This document shows, one piece after another, positions 9,056 through 20,021 of a stretch of DNA of 36,089 bases. The stretch's first letter is position 1. Each line of letters opens with the position of its first letter. The position numbers and the translations under genes were made by a program. The DNA is from a virus. The stretch lies in the IMG/VR virus record IMGVR_UViG_3300033153_007919, positions 1-36,089 of that record, one strand, 5' to 3'. Under the pieces are notes generated by a model that was not told the DNA's origin, did no database searches, and saw nothing but the letters and a program-made list of their open reading frames with translations.

Positions 9056-11662
9056 TTAATTAAATCTACCTGTAATAGTAGTTCATGCCCCTGTTGTAGT
9101 TTCTCAGACATATTTCCTTCATCAAGTTGATTCTGTAATTTCATGTTCTTTTCACATTCTTTCTTCTGCTATTTTAATAAGTCTATCATATTCATCTACT
9201 GTTTGTTGTACTATTTTTTTAAAGTTTTTTTCACTACCTTTAAATCATTTTATTGTAGCTCCATCTTCTTCAAAATTTATTAATGAAGATAATTTACTTC
9301 ACGCAGCTTGTAGCATTCTAAGTTCTTCATTAGATAATGCCCCAAAAGTAGCTCATTCAGATTTAACATCTATTAAGTTTTGTAAAGTCTTTTTAGATAA
9401 GAAAGTTTGTACTTCTCATAAAAAGTTTTCTCTCTCTAATGCAGTCCAAGGCGACCATGCTTGTTGTATAGCTCAAACGCTGTTACTTAATGCTCATTCA
9501 TTATCCTCAGATAAGAAAGAAGAAACATCATCTTTTAATTTTTTAATCTTAATTAAATCTTTTTCTCTAGGTCATCATTTACTATTATTATATTCTTCTG
9601 CTTGTCTTTTAAATTCTTCTACACTACCAAATTGTTTTGCTATTTGTGCCATTTCATCTTTATTAGTACCAACTTTTCATGTAGTTAGGTAATTAGAGTA
9701 TTGAGGTATAGTAGCTGTATCAAAACCTGTTCATAATGCTTTATCTTTAACTCAAGTATATTCAAAATGTCATAAATCTTCTTCTCAAGCTATTTGTTCC
9801 CATCAGTTTTCTTTCATTATTTTAACTTGTTCTGCTGTTGGTTTTAATAAGTTACCATCTTTATCTGTTCAACCATATAAATCAATAGCCATTCAAGTTT
9901 CATGTTTAGATGTTCATGGAGCAGCTGCTAATCAACCTGTTCATGCTTGATAAGCATCATATAATGCTTGTTGTTCTTCTCTTGTTCTATATCAGTTTCA
10001 AACAATAGCTGTGTCTCACATTGCATTAAATGCTGTTAGTAAACTAGGAGATGCAACATTATCAACATTAACATTCTTAGTTGTTCAAAATTCATTTGTA
10101 TAAGATATTGTTCCTATATTTCAAGTAGGCACTACTGGTTCTGATACTCAAGCTTCTAAGTTAAATTTAGCTGTTTCTAGTCAGAATTTTGCTACATCTA
10201 AGTTATATTGAGCTTCTTGTGCAGCAGTCATAGTATCAGGTTTTAATCCTGTTTCATAAGTAGTTATTACTTCTCAAGTAGAACTATTTATTAACGCCTG
10301 TTGTCATGTTGCAGGGTCAGTTATTATTTGTGTTTTAACTCAAGCATTTGCTTGTTCATAAGCTCTTTGGTCTGCTATTTGTTCTCTTTGGAATTCTTGT
10401 CATTGTGCAGTTTGTAAAGCATTAAATGCCATTCATCTTTGTTCTGCCTGTAGTGCATCTGCTCTAGCTTGATTATCTTGTTCATATCAAAATTCTTTAT
10501 CTGCCATTGTTGTTTGATAATTTATATTTGCTTGTAAATTACCTATCTCATAACTCATTGATTTTATTTGAGCATTTGTATCCTTATTTTGTCTAGCTGC
10601 TAACATAGTAGCTCTATTTATACTTATTCAAGGATTTTCTTTTATAATTTCATCTAGCCTAGCGTCTCTTTCATCTACTAATCTTTGTAAATCTTCATTT
10701 TTTTGATTTAATTCTCTTGTATCTGATACTAAGTCAGGATAATTTGTAGCCATAAAATCTTTAAATGACAATACATCTTTACTTTGATTATTAAGTGATT
10801 CAGTTATTTTATTTGATAATTCTTCTAAAAAAGAAACTTCTTCTCATGCTTGATAAGTTCAATCAGCTCTATTATAAGCATCTAACATTGTATAACTTTG
10901 GTCATTTATGTTATCAGCTATTATTTTTTGATTATATTTTTCTTTAGCAGCTGCCAAGTATGGGTTGTTTATAAGTTCTTTTTCAAGTGTACTTCATATT
11001 TGTCAGCCTACATATGCACTATATAACTGGTCTTCAGTCATTCACATATATTTACTAACTATATCATATCTAGCTTTAGCGTTTGTATATTCAGGAGTTT
11101 GTGTAATTCATGTATCTTCTATTGCTTCTCATGCCATTAATCTAGTATATATATCTTGTGAGCTTTCTCATCATACTCTTGTTTTAATAGGGTTTCAAGC
11201 AGCGTCTATATTCCATTGATAATCTACTCATTCTATATTAGCAGTCAAAACTCAATCTTTACTTGTAGCAACTGTTCAATATTTAGTCTCTATCATAGAT
11301 TCAAGGTCAGCAATATTACTACCTTGGGTTTTCCATTCTTCTATACTTTGAGGAAGTCAAGCAGGCTTAATTTCTTCTATTTTTGGTGGTTCAGATACTT
11401 TTATAGGTTCTACTACCTTTTGTGGTTCTATTTTTACATCAGCTACTGGAGCTGGAGCTTGAGTTTGCACAGCAGGTGCTCATGTTCTTGTATCTATTGG
11501 TGCATCTGGTTGAACTGGTTTAGTTGGTTCTGTTGTAGGTGTTTGTAAAGCACTAATTGCTGCACCTTGTAATCAAGCTCAACTAATAGCTTCTTGTACT
11601 GTTTTCGCTCAAAGTTTTTTAGTAGCTTTCTTTAGTGATTCTTTATTAGTTTTAGTGGCCAT
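9056..11662 (-). CDS. Virion protein with embedded M15 D,D-carboxypeptidase domain (868 aa)
   Basis: The N-terminus is Ala/Pro-rich, followed by long Gln/Glu-rich, probably coiled-coil stretches (about residues 200-480). A peptidase M15 (VanY/D-Ala-D-Ala carboxypeptidase) domain lies at about residues 540-640: GYRTREEQQALYDAY, then SKHETGMAIDLYG with the zinc-binding His and Asp, and DLGHFEY with the last His. The key glycines are TGA. This family cleaves peptidoglycan stem peptides. In a structural operon it is best explained as a particle-borne wall hydrolase that opens the envelope during DNA entry. The C-terminal 200 residues (KKLKDDVSSFLSED) are helical and charged. It starts with the usual AAATT-ATG. 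Confidence 0.85.
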
Positions 11663-11677
11663 AATTTGTTAGTTATT

Positions 11678-11695
11678 TTATATTATATAATATAA
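11678..11695. promoter_or_regulatory. Perfect 18-bp AT palindrome before the M15 virion gene
   Basis: TTATATTATATAATATAA is a perfect inverted repeat 16 bases upstream of the start at 11662. A TTGTTT lies 18 bases before TATTAT on the minus strand, so it could form a weak promoter, an operator or a small RNA stem. None can be chosen from sequence. Confidence 0.35.
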
Positions 11696-11706
11696 GGTTT
11701 TCTTAA

Positions 11707-12222
11707 TTAAAAACAAGTTATTATTACAGTTACATATCAACTATATTCTACTTCATAGAAATTTATATCAAATCAAGTGCTTGTTATGTTTTCAATCCTT
11801 GCTCTTATATTATTAGCTGTATTATATTCATCAAGCTTTAAAGCTGTTGCAGTAGAATTTAAATCAGCTGTAGTTGGTACAATATAAGTTCAATTATATG
11901 CCCAATCTAAATTACTTCATATAGCTCTTCAATCAAACATTGTATATAATGTATTAGATGAACTTCAAGGGTTTCAATTTTCAACTCAATCTAATTTTAT
12001 GTATGTTGGTGTAAATCAACAAGTAATAGTTATGCTTGTAGTTGATGTTATATTTTGTTGTATTGTTGTAGCATATACATTACCTCAACTACTTCATATT
12101 ACTTCTTTTCATACCCTTAATTGTTCTTTAGTTTCTCAAGGTAAATATGTATTGTCATAATATGTATTTGAATCTTCTTTAATAATAGAAGTTCACTCAT
12201 CTAGTTTATCTGATTTTTCCAT
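11707..12222 (-). CDS. Predicted beta-rich structural protein (171 aa)
   Basis: I do not recognise this protein. After an N-terminal helical segment with TKEQLRVGKEVIG, the remainder is alternating polar/hydrophobic sequence rich in Thr, Ser, Asn and Tyr (NVYATTIQQNIT, GFTPTYIKLDG, STGFDINFYEVEYSG). This is typical of a beta-sandwich fibre, knob or decoration domain. It is flanked by the 493-aa tail protein and the M15 protein with gaps of a few bases on one side, so it is part of the same operon. A tail-knob or receptor-facing role is possible but not shown. Confidence 0.7.
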
Positions 12223-12226
12223 AGTT

Positions 12227-13708
12227 TTAATCGTTATTAAGTACATTCATATAGGCAGTAAACCTTGTTATAATAGGAGTATAGTCATCAGATGTTCCTG
12301 CTATTAGTGATATTTTAAATTGTATTTCATTAAAAGTACCAAAAGCCGATGATAATATTTCATCTCATGCTATTAATATTCTTTTTTCATCTCCATAAGT
12401 AGCATTATCTACTTCTTTTATTAATGTCCAACTATCTCAAATAGATGTTCTTCAATATACATTAAAACTAGAACCTGTTTCTAATCTAAATCATATCTTA
12501 ATTTTTACTAATTCTTTATCTTCCCAACTTATTCACTGATACATTTCAGTAGTTACATATCAATCAGCATATCAGAAAGCAGGTGGGTTTTCGTGCGATA
12601 CTTTATAAACTTTTGGAGCTGAATTATCATCATCAGCAATATAACTTAAAAGAGTAGAATGTGCTGTATATAAAAATTCTTTAGTTGTTCAAGTGTAAGA
12701 TTGTGTTAAACTTAGTGAAGCTCAAGGATAGTAATTACCATAAGTAAATACTCAATAATTAGCACTTTCCTTAGTTTTACCTGATATATATATAATTCAT
12801 TGTCTATTAGTTATGAATTGTGCTCAAGTACCATAATAACCTGCTCATAATATTCTAGCATTAGCGTTATCATCTAAATTTACTCTAAACTCTTGTTTTT
12901 GTGTTCAAGCTATTTTATATAATGATGCTGATTCACTATTAAATCATAATAAAGCATAATCATAGGCTCAATCATTAGTAACTGACATAATATTAAGATT
13001 AACCCATTCTTGTCTATATCTGATTGTTGTATTTACTCAATCCCATACATATTGTACACCAATATTTTGTTTATTTGTATATATTTTAAATGTGTCTTGA
13101 AACTCAGTAAATCAAGAAATGTATTCTTCTGATGGAAGTTCAAGTTGTTCTTCTAATACCTCTCAACTATCTATTACATAAACCTTATTCATTAAAGCAA
13201 TATATAAATTTCATGTACTACTTATAGTGAAGGCTCTTTTTAATGTTCAAGTTTGTACAGTTATTGTTGAAGCTAATGTACTTTGATATACTAATGAACT
13301 ATTAAATTTATGTATTTTAACAGTTCCAGAACTAGATTCAGTTATCATATAATAATACTGAACTCAACTAATAAAATTAATACCTATTCAAGTAATTCTA
13401 TCCCATGCACTTGTTCAAGTATTTAATGTATATTTTAATGTTCAACCAAGGTATATTTTACCATTAGTTAGACAAGTAATTAGTCAGATATTTAATCCTC
13501 ATAATTCTCCTGAATGAATCATATAAGATATTCAAGCATCAAAAGTATATCAAGTATCTGTTATAACTGAAGATAATTGTATTCAACTTAGATCTTTTCT
13601 TACTTCTATATTCTCTCATGCATAAAAAGAATTAGCAGGTCATTTATATATATCATCTGCTTCTCCTCAATCAAATCATTGTATATCAAATATTCTTTCT
13701 ATAGGCAT
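12227..13708 (-). CDS. Tail/stopper-like protein, beta-propeller-like repeats (493 aa)
   Basis: The sequence has regular short beta-strand repeats with Gly/Tyr/Thr turns (GKIYLGGTL, GNLYIALMNKVYVID, GIIYISGKTK, DYALLGF). Their spacing is that expected of a propeller or stacked sheet. Such proteins in short-tailed phages form the stopper or tail-hub beneath the portal ring. It directly follows the 246-aa connector-like gene with a 2-nt gap and precedes the 171-aa beta protein. Naming a specific family is beyond what I can see; the tail role is inferred from gene order. Confidence 0.65.
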
Positions 13709-13710
13709 AA

Positions 13711-14451
13711 TTAAGCTCTGTTAAGAATTAAATCATCATTATAAATATTATCTTGTTCTGGATATTCCATAGTTACAGGTCATTCTTTTCTTTGTGATAA
13801 GTTTTGTATAGCAGTAACCTTTTTACCCTCATAATCATTTTGTGCTTTTTGAATATCATTATTGGTTGCTCTTTTTGCCATTAAAGCAAAAGGTATAACA
13901 GACCATATTAATAGTCTTTGATAATCTACAGGTAATCTCATTTCTACTTCTGTAGTATCTATTGTATAATCTGCTATCTTTTTAATTCATGTTAATTTGA
14001 TTCTATCTGATAATGATGCAGTTCTAAATGAAGGTGCTATGAAATAACTATTGTCAGCTATCATATACATTGGATCATCTGTACTTTGATTTTCTACATA
14101 ATAATTCCATTCATGTTGTAAACTATCAGGACTTACAAGTCTAGCTTTTACATATATAGGTAGTCATGTTGTTGTATATGTATCTCAAGTATAATCAATA
14201 GCTACTCAAGATAATATTTTAGTTCAAGCTCTATCATAAGCAATTTCAGGCATAGCATATTCTGATATAAGTGTTGTATCATCTACTTTCCAACTATCCC
14301 AATTTCTTTCATTGTTTAGTTTAGTAGAAACAGCACTCCAAAACTCATCTTTAGCCTCATTTATATCCAACAAGAATTGTGCTTGTGAATACTGAGATGT
14401 AGATACTCATGTTCTAGTTCTTAGCTGTGCTTCTATATTAGTAATTAACAT
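13711..14451 (-). CDS. Head-tail connector-like protein (246 aa)
   Basis: The N-terminus (MLITNIEAQLRTRTG, STSQYSQAQFLLDINEAKDEFWSAV) is the short-helix pattern seen in head-completion/tail-accessory proteins encoded downstream of the capsid gene. The C-terminal part has the typical RLPVDYQRLLIWSVIPFALMAKRA helix, split in the middle by a beta region (YTTTGLPIYVKARLVSPDSL). It lies after MCP and the Ig-like protein and before the propeller-like protein, where short-tailed phages keep the connector that binds the portal. A direct homologue search would be decisive. Confidence 0.6.
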
Positions 14452-14480
14452 ATTATTTTTTAGTTAAATTGTATATTTAA

Positions 14481-14502
14481 TCCCCTAAGTATTCTTAGAG
14501 GA
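14481..14502 (-). promoter_or_regulatory. Intercistronic stem-loop between Ig-like and connector genes
   Basis: TCCTCTAAG and CTTAGGGGA form a 9-bp stem (one G-U) with loop AATA on the transcribed strand. No U-run follows, so it is more likely an RNA processing or stability element than a full terminator. Similar hairpins flank the neighbouring capsid genes. Confidence 0.6.
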
Positions 14503-14515
14503 ATGTATCTATAAT

Positions 14516-15529
14516 TTAAGCCCAAGTAGGAACTAATACTCAAGTAGCATCTGTAGCAAGTACATTACCTGCAGAATCTGTAGCAGTACCATTTCAACCA
14601 GTAGCATAAGTTACTGTTAATCATGGAGTAACAGAAGCAGAAGCATCTGCAATTGTAAGTACAACTAAGTCAGCAGTAGCTCAAGCAGCAACAGCCGATA
14701 CAGCATAAGTTGTTCATCAAGCATCAGTTTCAGCAACTACAAATCAACCATCATCTGCATTTGTAACAGAAGTAGCATCCATAAATTCATCCATTGTTAT
14801 AGTTAATTGTGTATCTGTGTCATAAGCAGCACTTTCTAATGTAGGAACTGTATTATCTATAGTAAATGTAGAATTAGTAACTGCATCAGTAGTAATAACA
14901 TTTCAAATAACATCAGTAACTAATGTAACAGTACAAGTAGCGTCAATATCTCATGCTGGTACATCTAGATCATAAGTGTAAACAGTAGTAGAAATTTTTG
15001 TCATATTAGTAGCAACTAATACTTCTCCATCTATAGCTATTTTAGCAATTGGTGCGTCAGCAACAGCTTCAGAGAATGTAGCTTTAATCTTTAATGTATC
15101 AGCATCTTTTGTGCTTATTGTACTAGCATAAGTGCTTCAAGCATCAACAGAATATAGTAAAGTAGCTGTTGGTCTTGTACAATCAGCAGTAACTATTTCT
15201 TCTCATGTTGTAGCAACTACCTGAGTTCAAACATTTCAGATTATATCTCTAAAATCAATAGTAAATGCAACTTCTCAAGAAGCGTCTCATTCTACCATTA
15301 CATAATCAACAGTATAACTTAAAGTATCTATTTTTGTAAATGTAACATTTTTTCAAGATATTGTTGAAGCATTAATAATAATATCTTCACTAGGTGTAAA
15401 AGCTAGAGTTAATGTATCTCAGATTTTAGCCGTAGCATCATCTGCATTATCAGATACAAATGTAACCGTGTCAAGAGTTGGAGCAACTGTTTCTCTTGTC
15501 CACCTTAATAGTTTTGGTTTTCTTCACAT
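14516..15529 (-). CDS. Ig-like (BIG/SwmB-type) repeat protein, candidate capsid decoration (337 aa)
   Basis: Three tandem beta-sandwich repeats of about 100 residues can be traced by recurring strands and turns (DTLTLAFTPSEDI, DTLKIKATFSEAV, TQLTITMDEFMDA) and matching GNV motifs (DIIGNVGTQV, DVIGNVITTD, DSAGNVLATD). These are bacterial Ig-like repeats. The second codon is TGA (M-G-R-K). It directly follows the major capsid gene and is separated from it by a stem-loop. A decoration/head-fibre protein is the most likely role, but an adhesive tail protein is possible. Strong Asp/Thr/Ala bias and few aromatic residues match secreted or surface-exposed folds. Confidence 0.7.
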
Positions 15530-15565
15530 AATATATTTATAGTTAAAATTAAAATTAAAATGAAA

Positions 15566-15587
15566 CCCCCGAAATTTCTTTAGGGAG
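15566..15587 (-). promoter_or_regulatory. Stem-loop after the major capsid gene
   Basis: CTCCC pairs with GGGGG (one G-U), and after a mismatch AAA pairs with TTT around a GAAA tetraloop; TTTCATTTTAATTTT follows. It could act as a partial terminator or 3'-end stabiliser, giving high capsid mRNA relative to downstream genes. Confidence 0.5.
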
Positions 15588-15600
15588 TAACATCTTAGTT

Positions 15601-16806
15601 CTATGCTTCAGCAGCTTTAGAAACAAGAGGAATTATACACATTTTTTCAGCACCTCTAGTTGTAGTTTTTAAACCATATCTAGCGTAGATGAAATAATTT
15701 GTAACTAATTTAAGTGGTTCTCTAGCAGATTTAACTGAAACACTTGGTCTTAGTGCCATTTTGATAGCACCTTTTTCCATTATTACAGTATTTAATACTT
15801 GTGCAGTAAAATCATTTGCACCAGTAGTCATATCTGAAGTTGCTAACATAGCACCTCATTTATTGATTATTGTTATAGAAGTTGTTGCATCAGTTGCAGT
15901 AACTCATTCTAACCTAGCTCTATCATCTGAAGATACTTCTATATAAGTAGAAACTCAAGGAGTTCCTGCACCATTAAGTGCATTTGTTAATATAGTAGTT
16001 ACAGCAGCAGCATTTCAAGTTAATGAAAACTCTCAAGGATTTGCAGCAGTTCCATCAGCAACAGCTAAAAATTTAACACCTTGTATATATATAAAATCTC
16101 AAGCAGTTATTAAAGTAGCAGTAGCTAATGAAGTTGAACTATATAAAGTTGAAGCTTCATAAGTAGACATTCAACCAAACATTCCTTGGAATCCTCTAGT
16201 ATATGAAACATCAGCTATATTATAACCTGCTTCTAATCATAGAGTTGCTAGTGATACAGTAGTGAATGAATCAACACATAGTGCTAATTTATCACCATTT
16301 ACACCAGTATTAGTTAGTCATGCTTTAGCATTACCGAATGTAGCAGAAATATTTTGTGAAGCTCATGTAGTTAATGTAACAGGAGATAATGTTCCAGAAT
16401 TTACACCGAATCCATTAGCATCATATTTCCATTTTGCATTTAATGCTTCAGCGAAGAAGTCTCAATCTATTCTTTTCTTGATTGCATATCAAGCGTCAGA
16501 TATTATATCAGGTTTAATGTTGATATAATTATCATCTTCATCTAGGTCATCCATTGCGAAATTAACCATTGGAGTAGTATCAATAGCAATTTGGTCGTTG
16601 CTAGTATCTACATCAGTTATAACTTGGTCAGTATACTTAATATAATCTCCTGTACTTCTCATTTGAACTAATGGAAGGTTTTTAGTCGTTCCATTTGGTA
16701 TGTCAATCATACCTGCTAAATCCATAGATATAAGAGTTTTATTAATATTCTCTTGTACAGCTTCAGCATAGTGAACTTTCACTACATATTGATAATCGTT
16801 TGCCAT
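15601..16806 (-). CDS. Major capsid protein (401 aa)
   Basis: The 401-residue protein ends in TAG and begins MANDYQYVVKVHYAEAVQEN. Its N-terminal arm, the Gly/Ala/Thr-rich centre (TLTTGASQNISATFGNAKAG, GYNIADVSYTRGFQGM) and closing basic strand (ALRPSVSVKSAREPLKL, TNYFIYARYGLKTTTRGAEKM) are typical of HK97-fold coat proteins, including the P22-like group. The order scaffold, coat, connector supports this. In the standard code the gene splits into a 105-aa N-terminal and an 82-aa C-terminal fragment, because internal glycines are TGA. A hairpin precedes and another follows the gene, pointing to special control of its expression. Confidence 0.85.
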
Positions 16807-16812
16807 TTTTTA

Positions 16813-16839
16813 ATTGTTATTGTTAAAGTTAATAACAAT
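16813..16839 (-). promoter_or_regulatory. Stem-loop in the leader of the capsid gene
   Basis: ATTGTTATT and AATAACAAT form a 9-bp perfect stem around a 9-base loop. It ends 6 bases before the MCP start codon and begins 8 bases after the scaffold stop. It could stabilise the capsid mRNA 5' end after processing or tune initiation. Confidence 0.55.
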
Positions 16840-16847
16840 ATTATGGA

Positions 16848-17399
16848 TTATTCCCATCAGTTTGCTTTTCTCCATTTACTTCTATCTGTAACAGATAGGT
16901 TTAATGAATCTGTCTCTGATATTTTAGTAAAATCAGTAGTCTTAGGCAAAACTGTTTTTCAAACACTAAACTCTTTAGTTGTTTTACTTTCTACTGGTAT
17001 ATCCATTTTTACGAATTTCCATGCTTTCTTTAAATCCATGTTATGATCTAACATTGTTTTACGGATTTCTTTCAAGTGTGGTTCTGCATCAGAGTTATTT
17101 CAGACAAATATATCTTCTTTCATAGAAGCTATATCTTTCTTACTACTTAAATCTTCTACAGTATCAGGGTTTAAGTTCCTCCATTCTTCAAGTTCAGCTT
17201 CTCTTTCAGCTAGTTTTTCGTTAGCTTCAGCAAGTTGCTGTTCCTTTTCTTTATTACTTTTATACAAAGCTTTAAAGTTAGAGTTATTTTTTTTCGCAGA
17301 GGTTTTATTGTTGTCTTCCTCTCCTGATTCAGTTGTTTCAGTTTCACTATCGCTAGTAGAGGCTGTAACTTCCTCATCAAGAATTTCTTGATTTTCCAT
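16848..17399 (-). CDS. Capsid scaffold protein (183 aa)
   Basis: The N-terminal 35 residues are acidic/Ser/Thr-rich (ILDEEVTASTSDSETETTES). A coiled coil follows at about residues 45-75 (KEQQLAEANEKLAEREAEL), and the C-terminus is basic (SVTDRSKWRKANG), the classic layout of a phage scaffolding protein that binds coat by its tail. It is placed immediately before the coat gene. TGA codons occur in the last third only. Ends NGWE before TAA. No protease domain is visible, so scaffold removal probably occurs by exit rather than self-cleavage (inference). Confidence 0.75.
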
Positions 17400-17450
17400 G
17401 TATCTATATATTATGCTATAAAATTAGCTTGGAGTTTAATGTCCAATTAT

Positions 17451-17473
17451 AAGGATTAATTTATTTAATCCCT
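17451..17473 (-). promoter_or_regulatory. Intercistronic stem-loop before the scaffold gene
   Basis: AGGGATTAA and TTAATCCTT form a 9-bp stem (one G-U) around ATAAA on the transcribed strand, in an 86-base gap after the 186-aa gene. No strong U-tract follows. It is the first of a series of hairpins bracketing the scaffold-coat-Ig gene group. Confidence 0.55.
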
Positions 17474-17485
17474 ACATATTGAATA

Positions 17486-18046
17486 TTAACTTACATCTGT
17501 CATTTCTTCATATCATGCTTCTTCCATAAGACTTTGTGTTTCTTTTTCTTTAGCATCTTGGAATAATTCACTTATTCATGTTATATATGCTTCTAGTGTC
17601 ATTAGACTATTTCTTTCTAGCTTTAACATATCTAGTTTTGTATAAACTGGTAAGTCAAACAAGTTAGAAGGGTCTACTTTTATATAAACATTACTCTCAG
17701 CATTTTCTATTCTTACTTCAAGAGCTAGTTTTAATACTTTTTCTCATTTAGTATTACCTAATGCAGATTTTATTTTTTCATAATAAGCTATATCTTGAGC
17801 TATCTTATCAGCTTCACTTTTTACAGCATCTGTCTTTTCTCTTGTTTTAAGTTCTTGTTTTATAATACTCATCATACTTTTTCACTCTATCATAAACTTT
17901 TTACACAATTTCTTAAAAGCAGGAGTTAATAAATACTTTTGAGACTGTTTATAGTTTTCTCTTCTAGTATCTGTATCAAGAGCTGCTTGTTCTTCATCTG
18001 TTAATTCTTCTTTTAATAAATCTGTTACTGTATCTATTCTTGGCAT
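17486..18046 (-). CDS. Helical protein between portal and scaffold (186 aa)
   Basis: Unrecognised. The protein is largely alpha-helical and charged (KSMMSIIKQELKTREKTD, VKSEADKIAQDIAYYEKIK, MEEAGYEEMTD), with few aromatic residues. It starts at ATG 18046 behind AATAATT and is 16 nt after the portal stop. In related phages this slot holds scaffold-like, head-maturation or portal-associated proteins. No Ser/His/Asp protease motif is visible, so I do not call it a protease. Confidence 0.7.
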
Positions 18047-18062
18047 AATTATTTATTATAAA

Positions 18063-20012
18063 TTAAATTACTGACTCTGCTGCTTGTTGTGAAGCAACAA
18101 TTGAGTTGCTAACATTTTGTGCTGAATTTAACATTCATGCATTTTGTGTTGGTTCTTGTGTTTGTTGTTTTTTTTGTATAGTAGCTTGAAGGTGTGCTAT
18201 CTGATGCATCTCCATTTCTTTTGTAAGTATAATGCTTCACATTTCCATAAGGTGAGCATCATCATCGTCTTCAGGATTAATGTCTATATATTCTCAATCT
18301 TGTAAAAGTTCATTTTCCATTGATTGTAAAGTTTGTTGTGGTGTTTTTGGTATTTCTATTTCTATATCTTCTGTAGATATTCAGTTTGCTTCTGCTATTC
18401 TTCTTAATGTATGTCTTTTAGAAGACTCAGGGATTGATTCGTCTTGTAAGATTAAAGGAGCAACTACTAAAAACGCCTGTGCTTGTTTCTTTTTTCTTGT
18501 TTCACTTTGAGCATTACTCTCAATACTTATAGCTAGATTTCATTCATATAAAAAGTCTTTCTTTTTTAATGTTATTGGTATTTGGCTTGTTCACATTCAA
18601 GCAAATATAAGTTTACTATCTGCATTACTAAAGTTTTGATAATATCATGCAAACCATATTTGTACTCATGCTTCTTCTCAGATTAAATCTATTTCTTCAT
18701 TTAAGTTTAAATTAACATCTGTATTACTTACTATTAATTGATTTGTTCAAAGCGTTTCTCTTTTATCAGGTGTAGTTCATGCTGCTATATCTCATATACT
18801 TGTAGATTTTTCTACTTGCCTATCCATTAATTGGTCTACTGTGATACTTGTATCTATTCTTAAATCTTTAGCTACAGGACTAACCAGGTTTTGTAGATTA
18901 ACCTGGGGTCAGTTAATTCCTGTAGATATTGGTATTCATTTATTAAATCAGAAAGCTAAGTCTTTACCGCTTACATAATCTTTGTTATATAAGTACATAG
19001 GATATAACTCAGCTCTCATTTTATCTAATCTTAGATTAGCTATGATTGCTTTTTGAATTTGTACGTCTCTAGTATAATTTGCTGGTCTATCTCAATAGAA
19101 ATTATCTCTTAGAGGTTTCCAATATTTGAATTTAATAGGGAATTTAATTGCTCAAGGATTCTTTTCTTCAAACTTATTACCTGCTTTTATATATCAAGCA
19201 TTTAATATTCTTGATTCACTATTTGCTAATAATACCCATATCTTTCTATTAATTATATTTCAATCTATCTCTTGTGTAACATGAGTAAAGAACAATAATA
19301 CTTCAAATAAATCTTTATCTGTAACTGTAGGGAATCATTGGTCTGCTTGACTATCTCTTTTAGTTTGGATAGCTCATTGTGCTTCTCCTCATGTAACTAA
19401 TTCTTCTGTGTTATATCATTCAGCTTCTAATTGTCCTCTACTTTTAATTGTAGGGAATCAAACATATCTATAATCTCATGTGAAAAAATCTCCATTAGGG
19501 TCAGGTATCGCTAATAATGGATTAATTACTTGGTTAATATTTCTTTTATAAACTCAATCCCAACCTACTTTAGCTGTAATTGATAATCATGTAGCAAATT
19601 TATCCCAAAACTCATAGTATTTAGTTGCTTTAGCATGAGGAGTTTGTCTATCCTCTTTATATGCTGCATTAAGCATTTTTATTTGTCTTTCTATTCAGTT
19701 CTTATCTCATTTAAACTTAATAGGAGACTTGTTGTGGAAACTTCTAGCTACTAATGCTGTATGCACATTAAATAGTGTAGTATCTCATATTTTACCTTTT
19801 TGTTTAGTTTGATTTCTAAGCAAAACTAAATCTGCTTCTATATTATCTCTTTCAGTATTTACATAAGTATCTCAATCACTTCTTTCTTGTTGGATTTTAA
19901 CTCTTAATTCTTCTTCTGTAGTATCTATCTCTTTAAGAAATGTAGCTACATCTTTTTGTATAGCATCTTTATTCTTAGACTCAATTAACTCTGTTGATTT
20001 GTTTTCTAACAT
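18063..20012 (-). CDS. Portal protein (649 aa)
   Basis: The gene follows the large terminase with a 9-nt gap and has the size (649 aa) and motif layout of P22-like portals. The N-terminal helical segment has QERSDGDTYVNTERDN. The wing/clip region includes LLAIPDPNGDFFTGDYRYV followed by TIKSRGQLEAEGYNTEE. The stem region carries KLDMRAEL-type and MYLYNKDYVSGKDLAF segments, and the C-terminal barrel is rich in Gln, Glu and Ala (IQKKQQTQEPTQN). The portal ring is the DNA entry/exit channel and docking site for terminase and connector. No frameshift was found over 650 codons when TGA is read as Gly. Confidence 0.85.
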
Positions 20013-20021
20013 ATTTTATAA

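Noticed and set aside
15601-17399. Separate minus-strand genes at 15601-15849, 16489-16806 and 17100-17399
   Set aside because: They are pieces of the capsid and scaffold genes cut by TGA under the standard code; with TGA=Gly they join into full-length proteins. The same applies to 6696-7022 and 7311-7622 within the polyvalent protein.
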